NCBI GenBank assembly: GCA_965199235.1
Contig: CBDAQU010000002.1
Location: forward strand, 2,356,001 to 2,420,000
Direction of reading: 5' to 3'
Length of the DNA: 64,000 nt
Source: BOG-908 sp965199235
GTDB lineage: Bacteria > Pseudomonadota > Alphaproteobacteria > Acetobacterales > Acetobacteraceae
In this document: one piece after another, positions 25,951 through 34,857 of the stretch
Numbering within the stretch: position 1 is the stretch's first letter
Layout of the letters: the number at the start of each line of letters is the position of its first letter
Position numbers and translations under genes: made by a program
The notes under the pieces: model-generated
Database searches by the model: none
What the model was told of the DNA's origin: nothing
The model's input: only the letters and a program-made list of their open reading frames with translations

Positions 25951-26981
25951 GCAGGCTCCTCCTTGGGCGGCTGGCGCGCTAATGCGGCCAGGGCGGCGCG
26001 CCGGGACAGCACGCCGATGTGGCGGCCGGACCCGTCGTGCACCGGCAGGCCGTCGGGTCCTTCGGCCAGCAGCGGCAGCGCCTCGCGCAGCGTCATCTCG
26101 CCCTGCAGCACGGGCCGGGACCCGGGCGGCGGCGGCGGCGCTGAGCGGTCGGCCAGCGTGCGGACCCTGAGCACGGCGGAGACGTCGATGTGCGCGACGA
26201 AGCGCCTGACATAGGGGGTTGCCGGCGCGGCCAGGATGCTTTCCGCCGTGCCGTCCTGGACGATGACGCCGTCCATCATCAGGGCGATGCGTCCGCCAAG
26301 CGCCACGGCTTCGTCCAGGTCGTGGCTGACGAAGACGATGGTCTTGCGCAGGCGCCGCTGCAGCGCCACCAGCTCGGCCTGCATGTCGTGGCGAATGAGA
26401 GGATCGAGCGCGCTGAACGCCTCGTCCATAAGCAGGATGCTCGCATCGGCGGCCAGCGCACGCGCCAGCCCGGCGCGCTGCTTCATGCCGCCGGAAAGCT
26501 GGCCAGGACGCTTGGCCTCCCACCCTGCAAGGCCCACCAGGTCCAGCGCCTGCTCGGCGGCACGGCGGCGCTCCTGGCGGGCGACGCCCTGCACCTCCAA
26601 ACCGAACTCCACGTTCTCCAGAACGGTGCGGTGCGCCAGCAGCGCGAAGTGCTGAAACACCATGCCGAAGGTTCGCCGGCGAAATCGTCGCAGCTCCCGG
26701 CTGCCCATCGTCATCACATCTTGGCCCGCCACCCGTATGCTGCCCGACGATGGGGTGACCAGGCGGTTGAGACAGCGCAGCAACGTGCTCTTGCCGCTGC
26801 CCGATAGCCCCATCACGACGAGCAGCTCGCCCTCGTCCACCCGCAGGCCCACATCGTCCAGCGCCACCACCGTGCCGGTGCGCTCCATGGTGGCGGCGCG
26901 GCTCTCGCCGGCGCGCAGCATGCACAGCGCCTCGCGCTCGCGGGCGCCGAACACGCAGCGCAGTCCTTCGGTCACGATCAT
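25887..26981 (-). CDS. proV: Betaine ABC transporter ATPase
   Basis: 364 residues. Walker A GLSGSGKST is near residue 60, Q-loop FQHFALL, signature LSGGMKQRAGLARAL, Walker B ILLMDEAFSALDP, switch His in FVSHDLDEA. After the ATPase a CBS-like regulatory region (about 285-345, TLREALPLLAEGPDGLPVHD) is typical of ProV/OpuAA. First gene of proVWX-solA. Divergent from the Rieske gene across 187 bases that contain a strong palindrome. Confidence 0.93.
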   Translation of the reverse strand: MIVTEGLRCVFGAREREALCMLRAGESRAATMERTGTVVALDDVGLRVDEGELLVVMGLSGSGKSTLLRCLNRLVTPSSGSIRVAGQDVMTMGSRELRRFRRRTFGMVFQHFALLAHRTVLENVEFGLEVQGVARQERRRAAEQALDLVGLAGWEAKRPGQLSGGMKQRAGLARALAADASILLMDEAFSALDPLIRHDMQAELVALQRRLRKTIVFVSHDLDEAVALGGRIALMMDGVIVQDGTAESILAAPATPYVRRFVAHIDVSAVLRVRTLADRSAPPPPPGSRPVLQGEMTLREALPLLAEGPDGLPVHDGSGRHIGVLSRRAALAALARQPPKEEPAWPSRSPASRSPSYATASSIG

Positions 26982-27059
26982 GGGTGCGGAGGTCAGCGAA
27001 AGTTCCCCTAACGATCACGCGAGCGTAACACCAGCCCGCAGCGACGTGGAAAGCCGTTT

Positions 27060-27085
27060 TTGCGACGCGGCGCGGGTTGTCGCAA
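27060..27085. promoter_or_regulatory. TTGCGAC-N12-GTCGCAA palindrome
   Basis: A perfect 7-bp inverted repeat, TTGCGAC (27060-27066) and GTCGCAA (27079-27085), lies between divergent proV and the Rieske gene. It is the best candidate operator for the AraC-type regulator at 28790-29779, which would control both arms of the island. Confidence 0.45.
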
Positions 27086-27168
27086 TTGGGGTAAAGCCTG
27101 CCGGTTTGTCGTTAGCGGCGGATCCCGCGATCAGGCAATCATGCCGCTTGCAACCCGAGGGTGCAGAC

Positions 27169-28755
27169 TTGTCCGAAAGCCTTCTCAGCCTGCTGGCGTC
27201 CCGCCGCCCCGGCCACAGCCTGGACGCCGCGTTCTACGCCGACCAGTCGGTGTTCGAGGCCGACATGGAGCTGGTATTCGGCCGCCACTGGATCTTCGTG
27301 GGCCAGGAGCCGGACGTGCCCGAGCCGGGCGACGTGATGGCCATCCGCATCGGCCGCGCGCCGGTCGTCATCCTGCGGGACAGGTCCGGCGAGGTGCGCG
27401 CCTTCCACAACGTCTGCCGCCATCGCGGCGCGCAGCTCGTGCCGGACGGCAAGGGGCAGGCAGGCAACCTGGCGTGCCGCTACCACAGCTGGACTTACGG
27501 TCTGGACGGCGCGCTGCTGTTTGCCGACCATATGGGCGAGGGCTTCGACGCGTCCTGCCGCGGTCTGCGCCCGGTGGCGCTGCGCTCGGTGGCCGGCCTG
27601 CTGTTCGCCTGCCTGGCCGAGGACCCGCCCCACGACATCGCGGACATGGCGGCCGAGATGGAGCCCTACCTGCTGCCGCACGGCTTGCGGGACGCGAGGG
27701 TGGCCAGGCAGGTGGACTTGGTGGAGCACGGCAATTGGAAGCTGACGATGGAGAACAACCGTGAATGCTACCATTGCGCGGCCAACCACCCCGAGCTGAC
27801 CGTTCCGCTGTTCGCCCAGGGTTTCGGCTTCGCGCCGGAGTCGCTGGACGAATACGGGCTGGCGCAGGCGGCGCGCTACGACGCGCTGGTGGAGGAGCTG
27901 CACGCGAGCTGGCAGGATGGCGGCCTGCCGTCGCGCCGGATCGAGAAGCTGACCGGGCGCGCCACCGGCTTCCGGACCGAGCGGCTGCCGCTGGACCAGG
28001 CGGGCGAGAGCCATACGCGCGACACCCGTGCCGCGTGCCGCATGCTGCTGGGCGGCCTGAAGGACGCGCGGTCGGGGGGGCTGACCTTCTGGACCCAGCC
28101 GAACTCCTGGCACCATCTGATGGCCGACCATGCGGTCACGTTCTGCGTGCTGCCGCTGGGGCCGGACCGCACGTTGCTGCGCACCACATGGCTCGTCCAC
28201 AAGGACGCGGTCGAGGGCGCGGATTATGATCCTGCCAACCTTGTCGCGGTCTGGGAGGCGACCAACCGGCAGGACGCCGCACTGGTCGAGATGACCCAGG
28301 CCGGCATCGGCAGTCCGGCCTACGAGCCAGGCCCCTACTCGCTTTTCACCGAGGGGTTGGTGGAGGATTTCTGCGCGTGGTACGTCGAACGCATGCGCGC
28401 CGGATTGCAGGTCGGAGGCAAGGTCACACCCGCGGCCGCGCCGCCGCCGAGGGCTGCGGTTCCGGCAGCGACCGGGCAGCAGGCAGCCGCGGCCAGCTTC
28501 ACCATCCGCTTCGCGCGCCAGGACCGGGAGATCGTCTGCAGCGGCGCTACCACCGTGCTCGCCGCCGCCCGGAAGGCCGGGATGCGGCTTGCGTTCGCCT
28601 GCTGCAAAGGCGTCTGCGGCACGTGCAAGAGCCGCATCCTCTCAGGCAGCGTCGAGATGCGTCACGACGGCGGCATCCTGCAAGGCGAGATCGACGACGG
28701 CCTCGCTCTGCTGTGCTGCTCGCGGCCGTCCAGCGACCTGACCATCGACTGCTAG
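27169..28755 (+). CDS. Rieske oxygenase fused to a 2Fe-2S ferredoxin domain (GbcA-like)
   Basis: 528 residues from TTG 27169 with GAGGG seven bases upstream; no ATG fits. The Rieske cluster motif is CRHRG...CRYHSWTYG near residues 85-110, and the mononuclear iron site is NRECYHCAANHPEL near 200. Residues about 430-528, after an Ala/Pro linker, form a plant-type ferredoxin (FACCKGVCGTCK and a final LLCC). In the known glycine betaine demethylase the oxygenase (GbcA) and the ferredoxin-bearing reductase (GbcB) are separate proteins; here only the ferredoxin part is joined and the FAD/NAD reductase is not encoded nearby. Likely substrate is glycine betaine; stachydrine or carnitine are alternatives. 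Confidence 0.82.
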   Translation: MSESLLSLLASRRPGHSLDAAFYADQSVFEADMELVFGRHWIFVGQEPDVPEPGDVMAIRIGRAPVVILRDRSGEVRAFHNVCRHRGAQLVPDGKGQAGNLACRYHSWTYGLDGALLFADHMGEGFDASCRGLRPVALRSVAGLLFACLAEDPPHDIADMAAEMEPYLLPHGLRDARVARQVDLVEHGNWKLTMENNRECYHCAANHPELTVPLFAQGFGFAPESLDEYGLAQAARYDALVEELHASWQDGGLPSRRIEKLTGRATGFRTERLPLDQAGESHTRDTRAACRMLLGGLKDARSGGLTFWTQPNSWHHLMADHAVTFCVLPLGPDRTLLRTTWLVHKDAVEGADYDPANLVAVWEATNRQDAALVEMTQAGIGSPAYEPGPYSLFTEGLVEDFCAWYVERMRAGLQVGGKVTPAAAPPPRAAVPAATGQQAAAASFTIRFARQDREIVCSGATTVLAAARKAGMRLAFACCKGVCGTCKSRILSGSVEMRHDGGILQGEIDDGLALLCCSRPSSDLTIDC

Positions 28756-28789
28756 AGCAATGTCCACGCAGAAACCGGCCTAGCCGCGA

Positions 28790-29779
28790 ATGGATCTCGG
28801 CAGCCTGCACAGCCTGGCGTTCCTGACGCTGCCCAACTACTCGATGATCGCCTGCGTCAACGGCATCGAGGTGCTGCGCATGGCCAACCGGCTCAGCGGC
28901 CGAGACGCCTATGCCTGGGACGTGGTGACGCCCGACGGTGCGCCCGCGCCTGCCAGCAACGGGCAGACGCTGCAGCCCACAATCGCGCTCTCCGCCCTGA
29001 CGCGGCCCGACCTGCTGCTCGCCTGCGGCGGCGTGGACGTGCGCGCGGCGGTCGATGGCCGCGTCATCGCCGCGCTGCGCCGGCTGGCAAGGCAGGGCGT
29101 GCCGCTCGGCAGCCTGTGCACGGGCGCCTTCGCGCTTGCCGCGGCGGGGCTGCTGCGCGGCCGCCGCTGCGCGATCCACTGGGAGAACCTGACCGCGATC
29201 GAGGAGGAGTTCCGCGAGATCGAGTTCACCGGCGAGCTATTCACGGTTGACCGCGACCGGGTGACCTGCACCGGCGGCATCGCACCGATCAGCCTGATGC
29301 TGGCGATGGTCGAGGCGCGCCTGGGGGCGGCGCTGGCCGCCGACGTGGCGGCGCAGTTCCTGGTGGAACGGGTGCGCGCCGGAAGCGAGCGGCAGCGCAG
29401 CGCCGGCATGGCCGCGCCCGAGAAGCTCGAAGCCGCCGTGCGCCTGATGCGGGATCCCGAGGCGTGGCCGTTGCAGGCAGCCGCCATCGCCCGCAGCGTC
29501 GGGCTGTCGGCGCGGCAACTGGAACGGCTGTTCCGCCGCCACCTCGGCCAGACCCCTGCCGCCTACGCGTCGGGGATACGGCTGGACCGGGCGCGCACGC
29601 TGCTGCGCGAGACCGCGATGCAGGTGACCGCCATCGGCGCTGCCTGCGGCTATGCCACCCCGTCGCGGTTCAGCGCCGCGTATCGCGGCCGCTTCGGCCT
29701 GCCACCCAACCACGAGCGGCGTTCCCGCCCGGTCCAAGGAGCGCACGATGCGCGCGAGTCCCACGCCCATCAGCCGTGA
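28790..29779 (+). CDS. GlxA/GbdR-type AraC regulator
   Basis: 329 residues. The N-terminal half is a DJ-1/PfpI-like domain (FLTLPNYSMIACVNGIEVLR; GSLCTGAFALAAAGLLRG with the nucleophile-elbow Cys), the C-terminal half an AraC double helix-turn-helix (IARSVGLSARQLERLFRRHLGQTPAAY; IGAACGYATPSRFSAAYRGRFG). GbdR, the betaine-responsive activator of Pseudomonas, has this architecture. Position between the Rieske and DgcA-like genes supports that role. Its end overlaps the next gene by 32 bases. Confidence 0.85.
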   Translation: MDLGSLHSLAFLTLPNYSMIACVNGIEVLRMANRLSGRDAYAWDVVTPDGAPAPASNGQTLQPTIALSALTRPDLLLACGGVDVRAAVDGRVIAALRRLARQGVPLGSLCTGAFALAAAGLLRGRRCAIHWENLTAIEEEFREIEFTGELFTVDRDRVTCTGGIAPISLMLAMVEARLGAALAADVAAQFLVERVRAGSERQRSAGMAAPEKLEAAVRLMRDPEAWPLQAAAIARSVGLSARQLERLFRRHLGQTPAAYASGIRLDRARTLLRETAMQVTAIGAACGYATPSRFSAAYRGRFGLPPNHERRSRPVQGAHDARESHAHQP

Positions 29780-31808
29780 CCCGCTGCTGCAGCCCTATCA
29801 GCTGCGGCACCTGACGCTGCGCAACCGGGTGATGAGCACGTCGCACGAGCCGTCCTACTCGGAGGACGGAATGCCGAAAGACCGTTACCGGCTCTACCAC
29901 GTCGAAAAGGCGCGCGGCGGCATCGCCCTGACGATGACGGCAGGCTCCGCCGTGGTCTCGCCCGACAGCCCGCCGGTGTTCGGCAACCTGCTCGCCTACC
30001 GCGACGAGATTGTGCCCTGGCTCCGCCGCCTGTCCGACGAATGCCACGAGCACGGCTCGGCGGTGATGATCCAGCTGACCCATCTCGGCCGGCGCACCGC
30101 GTGGAACAAGGCGGACTGGCTGCCGGTGCTGGCCCCCTCGCGCGTGCGGGAGGCGGCGCATCGCGGCTTCCCCAAGGCGGCCGAGCGTTGGGACATCGAC
30201 CGCATCGTTGCCGACTACGCGGCGGCCGCGCAGCGCATGCAGGCGGCCGGGCTTGACGGGTTCGAGATCGATGCCTATGGCCACCTGCCGGACCAGTTCT
30301 GGTCGCCCGCCACCAACAACCGCGACGACGAATACAACGGCACGCTGGAGAACCGCATGCGCTTCTCGGTGCGCGTGCTACAGGCGATGCGCGACGCGGT
30401 GGGGCCGGACTTCCTGATCGGCGTGCGCATGGTCGCCGACGAGGACTGGGATTTGGGCCTCAGCCGCGCGGACGGGGTGGAGATCGCGCGGCGCTTCGTG
30501 CGCGGCGGCACGGTCGACTTCCTCAACATCATCCGCGGCCACATGGAAACCGACAACGCCCTGTCGCACGTGATCCCGATCCACGGCATGGGCACCGCGC
30601 AGCACCTCGATTTCGCGGGCGAGGTGCGCGCCGCCACTCAGTTCCCGACCTTTCACGCCGCACGCATCAACGACATCGCGACCGCCCGGCACGCCATCGC
30701 CGAGGGCAAGCTCGACATGGTCGGCATGACCCGCGCGCACATCGCCGAGCCGCACATCGTGCGCAAGGTGATGGCCGGGCAGGAGGGCCGCATACGCCCC
30801 TGCGTGGGCGCCACCTACTGCCTGGACCGCATCTACGAGGGCAACGAGGCGCTGTGCGTGCACAACGCCGCCACCGGGCGGGAAGCCACGATGCCGCACG
30901 TCATCCCGCGCGCCTCGGGTGCGCCCCGGCACGTGGTCGTCGTGGGCGCCGGTCCCGCCGGGCTGGAAGCCGCGCGTGTGGCGGCCGAGCGCGGCCATCG
31001 CGTGACGGTGCTGGAAGCGACCGGGCGCGCCGGCGGGCAGGTGCTGCTGGCAGCGCGCACGCCACGCCGGCGGGAGCTGATCGGCATCGTGGACTGGCGG
31101 CTGTCGGAGCTCGCCCGGATGGGCGCCGAACTGCGCTTCGACACCTATGCGGAGGCCGGCGACGTGCTGGCGCTTTCGCCCGACGCGGTGTTCGTCGCCA
31201 CCGGGGGCGTGCCGGACACCGCCGTGCTTCAGGACGGCAACGATTTGGTCGTCTCGAGCTGGGACGTGGTGGGCGGCGCCGTCAGCCCCTCCGGCCGGGT
31301 GCTGGTGTACGACGACAACGGCGCGCATCCAGGGATGCAGGCGGCCGAAGTGCTGGCGGAGGCCGGCGCCGAGGTGGAACTCATCACGCCGGAGCGCATG
31401 CTCGCGCCCGAGATCGGCGGCCTGAACCACGCCGCCTATGCCCGCATCTTCCGCCGCCACGGCGTGCAGGTGACGGTGAACACGCGCCTGCACTCCGTGC
31501 GTCGCCAGGGCAACGGCCTGGTGGCGGTGCTCGGCAGCGACTACGGCAGCGAGCAGGAGGAGCGGCAGGTCGATCACGTGGTGGTCGAGCACGGGACGCT
31601 GCCGCTGGACGAGGTGTACGAGGCGCTCAAGCCCGGCTCGCGCAACGGCGGCGAGGTGGACCACGCAGCGTTGCTGGGCGGCCGGGCGCAGGACGTGGTG
31701 CGCAACGCGGAGGGGAGCTACCAGCTGTTCCGCATCGGTGATGCGGTGGCCAGCCGCAACATCCATGCCGCCGTCTTCGACGCGCTCCGCCTGGCCAAGG
31801 ATGTCTGA
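29748..31808 (+). CDS. DgcA-like flavin/iron-sulfur dehydrogenase
   Basis: 686 residues from ATG 29748, preceded by AAGGAG. Residues about 10-370 are an old-yellow-enzyme FMN barrel (HLGRRTAWNKADW; FEIDAYGHLPDQFWSPATNNRDDEY in two parts), then a cluster loop CVGATYC...LC, then an FAD/NAD domain (VVVVGAGPAGLEAARVAAERG). This is the trimethylamine dehydrogenase/DgcA layout, and dimethylglycine demethylation fits the context. The cluster loop has Ala where the family's usual CxxCxxxC has its second Cys. No dgcB or electron-transfer flavoprotein gene is nearby. Confidence 0.8.
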   Translation: MRASPTPISRDPLLQPYQLRHLTLRNRVMSTSHEPSYSEDGMPKDRYRLYHVEKARGGIALTMTAGSAVVSPDSPPVFGNLLAYRDEIVPWLRRLSDECHEHGSAVMIQLTHLGRRTAWNKADWLPVLAPSRVREAAHRGFPKAAERWDIDRIVADYAAAAQRMQAAGLDGFEIDAYGHLPDQFWSPATNNRDDEYNGTLENRMRFSVRVLQAMRDAVGPDFLIGVRMVADEDWDLGLSRADGVEIARRFVRGGTVDFLNIIRGHMETDNALSHVIPIHGMGTAQHLDFAGEVRAATQFPTFHAARINDIATARHAIAEGKLDMVGMTRAHIAEPHIVRKVMAGQEGRIRPCVGATYCLDRIYEGNEALCVHNAATGREATMPHVIPRASGAPRHVVVVGAGPAGLEAARVAAERGHRVTVLEATGRAGGQVLLAARTPRRRELIGIVDWRLSELARMGAELRFDTYAEAGDVLALSPDAVFVATGGVPDTAVLQDGNDLVVSSWDVVGGAVSPSGRVLVYDDNGAHPGMQAAEVLAEAGAEVELITPERMLAPEIGGLNHAAYARIFRRHGVQVTVNTRLHSVRRQGNGLVAVLGSDYGSEQEERQVDHVVVEHGTLPLDEVYEALKPGSRNGGEVDHAALLGGRAQDVVRNAEGSYQLFRIGDAVASRNIHAAVFDALRLAKDV

Positions 31809-31811
31809 AAT

Positions 31812-31857
31812 AAAGGTTTTTTGGTCCTTTTTGCAAAAAGGACTGCTTGCCTTTCAC
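31812..31857. repeat. GTCCTTTTTGCAAAAAGGAC palindrome, copy 1
   Basis: A 20-bp perfect palindrome at 31824-31843 with conserved flanks (AAGGTTTTTTG on one side, TGCTTGCCTTTCA on the other) directly after the dgcA-like stop. Same element, inverted, at 34782-34857 and 60137-60206. It can act as an intrinsic terminator because of the T-runs. Confidence 0.75.
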
Positions 31858-31910
31858 GCGTTAGAACAATGTCACGCAACTGACGTTGGCTGCGCGGTCC
31901 AAATCCGTCT

Positions 31911-32021
31911 GACCGCCAGCGCGAAGCCTCGCCCCGTGGAGGGATCGACGACATCGGCCAGGTCGGAGGAGACCGGATCGGACCAGGCCCCGCCGATGTA
32001 GAAGCGCGTTGGATCGTCCAT
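31911..32021 (-). pseudogene. N-terminal stump of an aldehyde dehydrogenase
   Basis: The minus strand begins MDDPTRFYIGGAWSDPVSSD, continuing LADVVDPSTGRGFALA, which is the standard N-terminus of the NAD-dependent aldehyde dehydrogenase family. Homology stops after about 37 residues and the frame ends at 31872. The catalytic part is missing. It sits between palindromic repeats. Confidence 0.6.
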
Positions 32022-32051
32022 GGCGCCAAACCCCCCGTCGACATCGACGCT

Positions 32052-32162
32052 AGACCGGTTCGCGCAGAGTGTCCGCAAGTAGGCGGACGCGAAACCGGTC
32101 TGGCTATAATTTCGACGAGCAATGTTGTCACTTCGACCGTTCCGGTCTGCGTGGCGTTGCTC
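32052..32162. repeat. Paired palindromes A and B upstream of TonB receptor
   Basis: Palindrome A: AGACCGGTT (32052-32060) with AACCGGTCT (32093-32101) and an inner GTCCGC/GCGGAC hairpin. Palindrome B (32117-32162): GAGCAA/TTGCTC outside, GACCG-TTC-CGGTC inside. B recurs at 58038-58083 with the same 46-base length; A plus part of B recurs inverted at 60294-60351; a half copy of B is near 31864. Likely a small non-autonomous mobile repeat. Confidence 0.65.
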
Positions 32163-32314
32163 TAGCAGCGACGCGCCGAGATCGACATGTCGCTCACGGC
32201 ACAAACATTGCTCTGCAAACATTGATCCGGATGAAGCGGGTTCGTTGCGCATCCTTGCGCAAGCCTGGCCGACGATGGACCGTATGCGATACGAGGCGTG
32301 GGGGAGGACGGGGA

Positions 32315-34723
32315 ATGACGGGCTCAGGCAGGCGGATCATCGGCGCAAGCGTGCTGGCTATGGCGGCCGCGCAGTCATCCATCGGTGCAAATGCCCAGGA
32401 TGCAGGCCCCGGCTCCAAGGGCGGCGTGAAAGGCATCGAGGAGGTGATCGTCACCGCGCAGAAACGCTCGGAGAAATCGCAGCGCGTGCCGCAGAGCATC
32501 CAGGTGCTGGACAGCAAGAAGCTTTCCCAGCTTCAGGTGAACGAGTTCCAGGACTACCTCAAATTCATCCCCAGCCTGACGGCCAACAGCGTCGGCCCGA
32601 ACATGACGGAAATCTACTTCCGCGGCGTGGCCAGCAGCAACGACACCAACCATTCCGGCCCGCTGCCCACCGTCGGTTCCTATTTCGACGAGTTCCCGAC
32701 CACCACGATCGGCGGCACGCTGGACGTCCACATCTACGACATCGCACGCATCGAGGCGCTGCCGGGCCCGCAGGGCACGCTGTACGGAGCGAGCTCGGAA
32801 GCCGGCACGCTGCGCACCATCAGCAACCCGCCCAACCCGTCCAGGTTCGAGGCCGGCTACGACCTGCAGGGCAACATCGTCGATCACGGAGGCTTCGGCG
32901 GAGTGGCCGAAGGCTTCGTCAACATACCGCTCAACGACAAGGTGGCGGTCCGCCTGGTGGGCTTCGACGAGCACGATGCCGGCTTCATCGACAACGTTCC
33001 CGGCACGCGGGTCTTTCCCACCGCCGAATCCCTCTACGGACCGGCTGCGGCCACCGTCAACAACAGCCAGTTCGTCAAGAAGGACTTCAATCCCTACGAC
33101 AGTTTCGGCGGTCGTGCGGCGCTGCGCATCGAGCTGCCGGACGACTGGACAATAACCCCCACCGTCATCGTGCAGGACCAGCGCACCAGCGGCATCTTCG
33201 CCTACGTGCCGGGCGACGGGGACCTCAACGCGCAGCGTTTCCAGCCGGACACCAGCCACGACCGCTGGATACAGTCAGGAGCGACGGTGACCGGCAAGTT
33301 CGGCATCTTCGACTTCACGTACGCAGGCGGTTTCTTCGTGCGCGACCTGGTGACGCAGAGCGACTACGCCGACTACTCGATCGCTTACGACACGGTGTAC
33401 GGCTCCGGCACGAACTGGCGCGACGCACAGGGCAACCCATTGCCGCGCCCGTTGCAGGAGATCCGCGGCAAGGATCATTTCACAAAGGAGAACAACGAGT
33501 TTCGCCTGACCTCGCCGGCCGACGCGAAGCTGCGCCTGATCTTCGGCGGCTTTCAGGAGATCCAGCAGCACCAGATCATCCAGCGCTACCAGATCGAGGG
33601 TTTCGGTCCGCAGATCTCCATCCCGGGGTGGCCCGACACGATCTGGCTGACTGACCAGCTTCGCACCGACCGCGACGAGGCGCTGTTCGGCGAGCTCTCC
33701 TACGACATCCTGCCGAACCTGACGGTGACGGGCGGTGTCAGGCCTTACTGGTACAACAACTCCCTAAAAGGCTTCTTCGGATTCAGCGAAGGATACGACC
33801 AGCAGACCGGCTTCAACGCCGGCGAGGGCGCACAGGGGCAGAACTGTATCGCCCACGAGGCCTACAACGCAGCGCCGTGCGTGGACCTGAAGAAATCGAC
33901 CTCCGGCAACGGCGAGACGCACAAGATCAACATCACCTACAAGATCGACGCGGACAAGCTGGTCTATTTCACCTACTCCACCGGCTACCGGCCAGGCGGC
34001 ATCAACCGCAACGGTGATTTCGGCGCCTACCAGGCGGACTCGCTGACGAACTACGAGCTCGGCCTGAAGACGAGCTGGTTCGGGCAGCGCTTCATCTTCG
34101 ACGTGGCGCTCTACGATGAGGATTGGAGCCAGTTCCAGTTCTCGTTCCTCGGACCGAACAGCCTCACCATCATCGAGAACGCGCCGTCGGCCAACATCAA
34201 GGGGCTCGAGTTCGAAAGCCAGTTCCAGGCGACCAACAACCTCAGCTTCTTCGGCGGCGCACAGTTCGTCGATGCCGAACTGAACGAAAATTTCTGCGGC
34301 ACCAGCACGGTCACCAACACGCTGGAGACGAACTGCTCGCGCGACGCTGCCCAGGCGCCGTCCGGCACCCAGCTTCCCTACACGCCGGCCTTCAAGGGCA
34401 ACCTGACCGGCCGTTACACCTTCCCGGTCTATGGCTGGCACGGCTTCGTGCAGGGCTCGTTCGAGTATCAGACGCGCACTCAAGTGGGCCTGCGCACGGT
34501 CGACAAGCTCGCCCTCGGCAGCGAGCCGGCCTATCCGGTCTTCGACTTCTCCACCGGGATCACCAAGGACAGGCTGTCGCTGTCGCTGTTCATCAAGAAC
34601 GCCTTTGACGAGCGCGGTCAGCAGAACCGCTACGTCGAGTGCACGTCCGGCGTGTGCAACCCGGTCTATGTGCTGCCGATCCAGCCTCTGACTGCGGGAA
34701 TAAAACTCAGCCAGAGGTTCTGA
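32315..34723 (+). CDS. TonB-dependent outer-membrane receptor
   Basis: 802 residues from ATG 32315 with GGGGAGG upstream. A signal peptide (MTGSGRRIIGASVLAMAAAQ..ANAQ) is followed by a TonB box region (IEEVIVTAQKR), a plug domain (about 45-170, ending near EALPGPQGTLYGASSEAGTLR) and a barrel to a terminal LSQRF. The type is common in sphingomonads and acetic-acid bacteria and imports chelates, oligosaccharides or other large nutrients; its ligand cannot be told. It is followed after 107 bases by a TPR-sulfotransferase. Confidence 0.92.
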   Translation: MTGSGRRIIGASVLAMAAAQSSIGANAQDAGPGSKGGVKGIEEVIVTAQKRSEKSQRVPQSIQVLDSKKLSQLQVNEFQDYLKFIPSLTANSVGPNMTEIYFRGVASSNDTNHSGPLPTVGSYFDEFPTTTIGGTLDVHIYDIARIEALPGPQGTLYGASSEAGTLRTISNPPNPSRFEAGYDLQGNIVDHGGFGGVAEGFVNIPLNDKVAVRLVGFDEHDAGFIDNVPGTRVFPTAESLYGPAAATVNNSQFVKKDFNPYDSFGGRAALRIELPDDWTITPTVIVQDQRTSGIFAYVPGDGDLNAQRFQPDTSHDRWIQSGATVTGKFGIFDFTYAGGFFVRDLVTQSDYADYSIAYDTVYGSGTNWRDAQGNPLPRPLQEIRGKDHFTKENNEFRLTSPADAKLRLIFGGFQEIQQHQIIQRYQIEGFGPQISIPGWPDTIWLTDQLRTDRDEALFGELSYDILPNLTVTGGVRPYWYNNSLKGFFGFSEGYDQQTGFNAGEGAQGQNCIAHEAYNAAPCVDLKKSTSGNGETHKINITYKIDADKLVYFTYSTGYRPGGINRNGDFGAYQADSLTNYELGLKTSWFGQRFIFDVALYDEDWSQFQFSFLGPNSLTIIENAPSANIKGLEFESQFQATNNLSFFGGAQFVDAELNENFCGTSTVTNTLETNCSRDAAQAPSGTQLPYTPAFKGNLTGRYTFPVYGWHGFVQGSFEYQTRTQVGLRTVDKLALGSEPAYPVFDFSTGITKDRLSLSLFIKNAFDERGQQNRYVECTSGVCNPVYVLPIQPLTAGIKLSQRF

Positions 34724-34781
34724 GACGCTGTTTGAAACAGCCATGGAGGCCTGATACAAATGGGGTTGAGTTTGACTCGTG

Positions 34782-34857
34782 AAAGGCAAGCAGTCCTTTT
34801 TGCAAAAAGGACCAAAAAAACTTTGTTCATTTGACCCGCGACAGCCGGACCGACGCC
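34782..34857. repeat. GTCCTTTTTGCAAAAAGGAC palindrome, copy 2
   Basis: The perfect 20-bp palindrome is at 34793-34812. Similarity to the copy at 60137-60206 continues about 40 bases beyond it (both contain CGCGACAGCCGGACC), so the repeat runs into the first codons of the following sulfotransferase gene. Confidence 0.75.
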
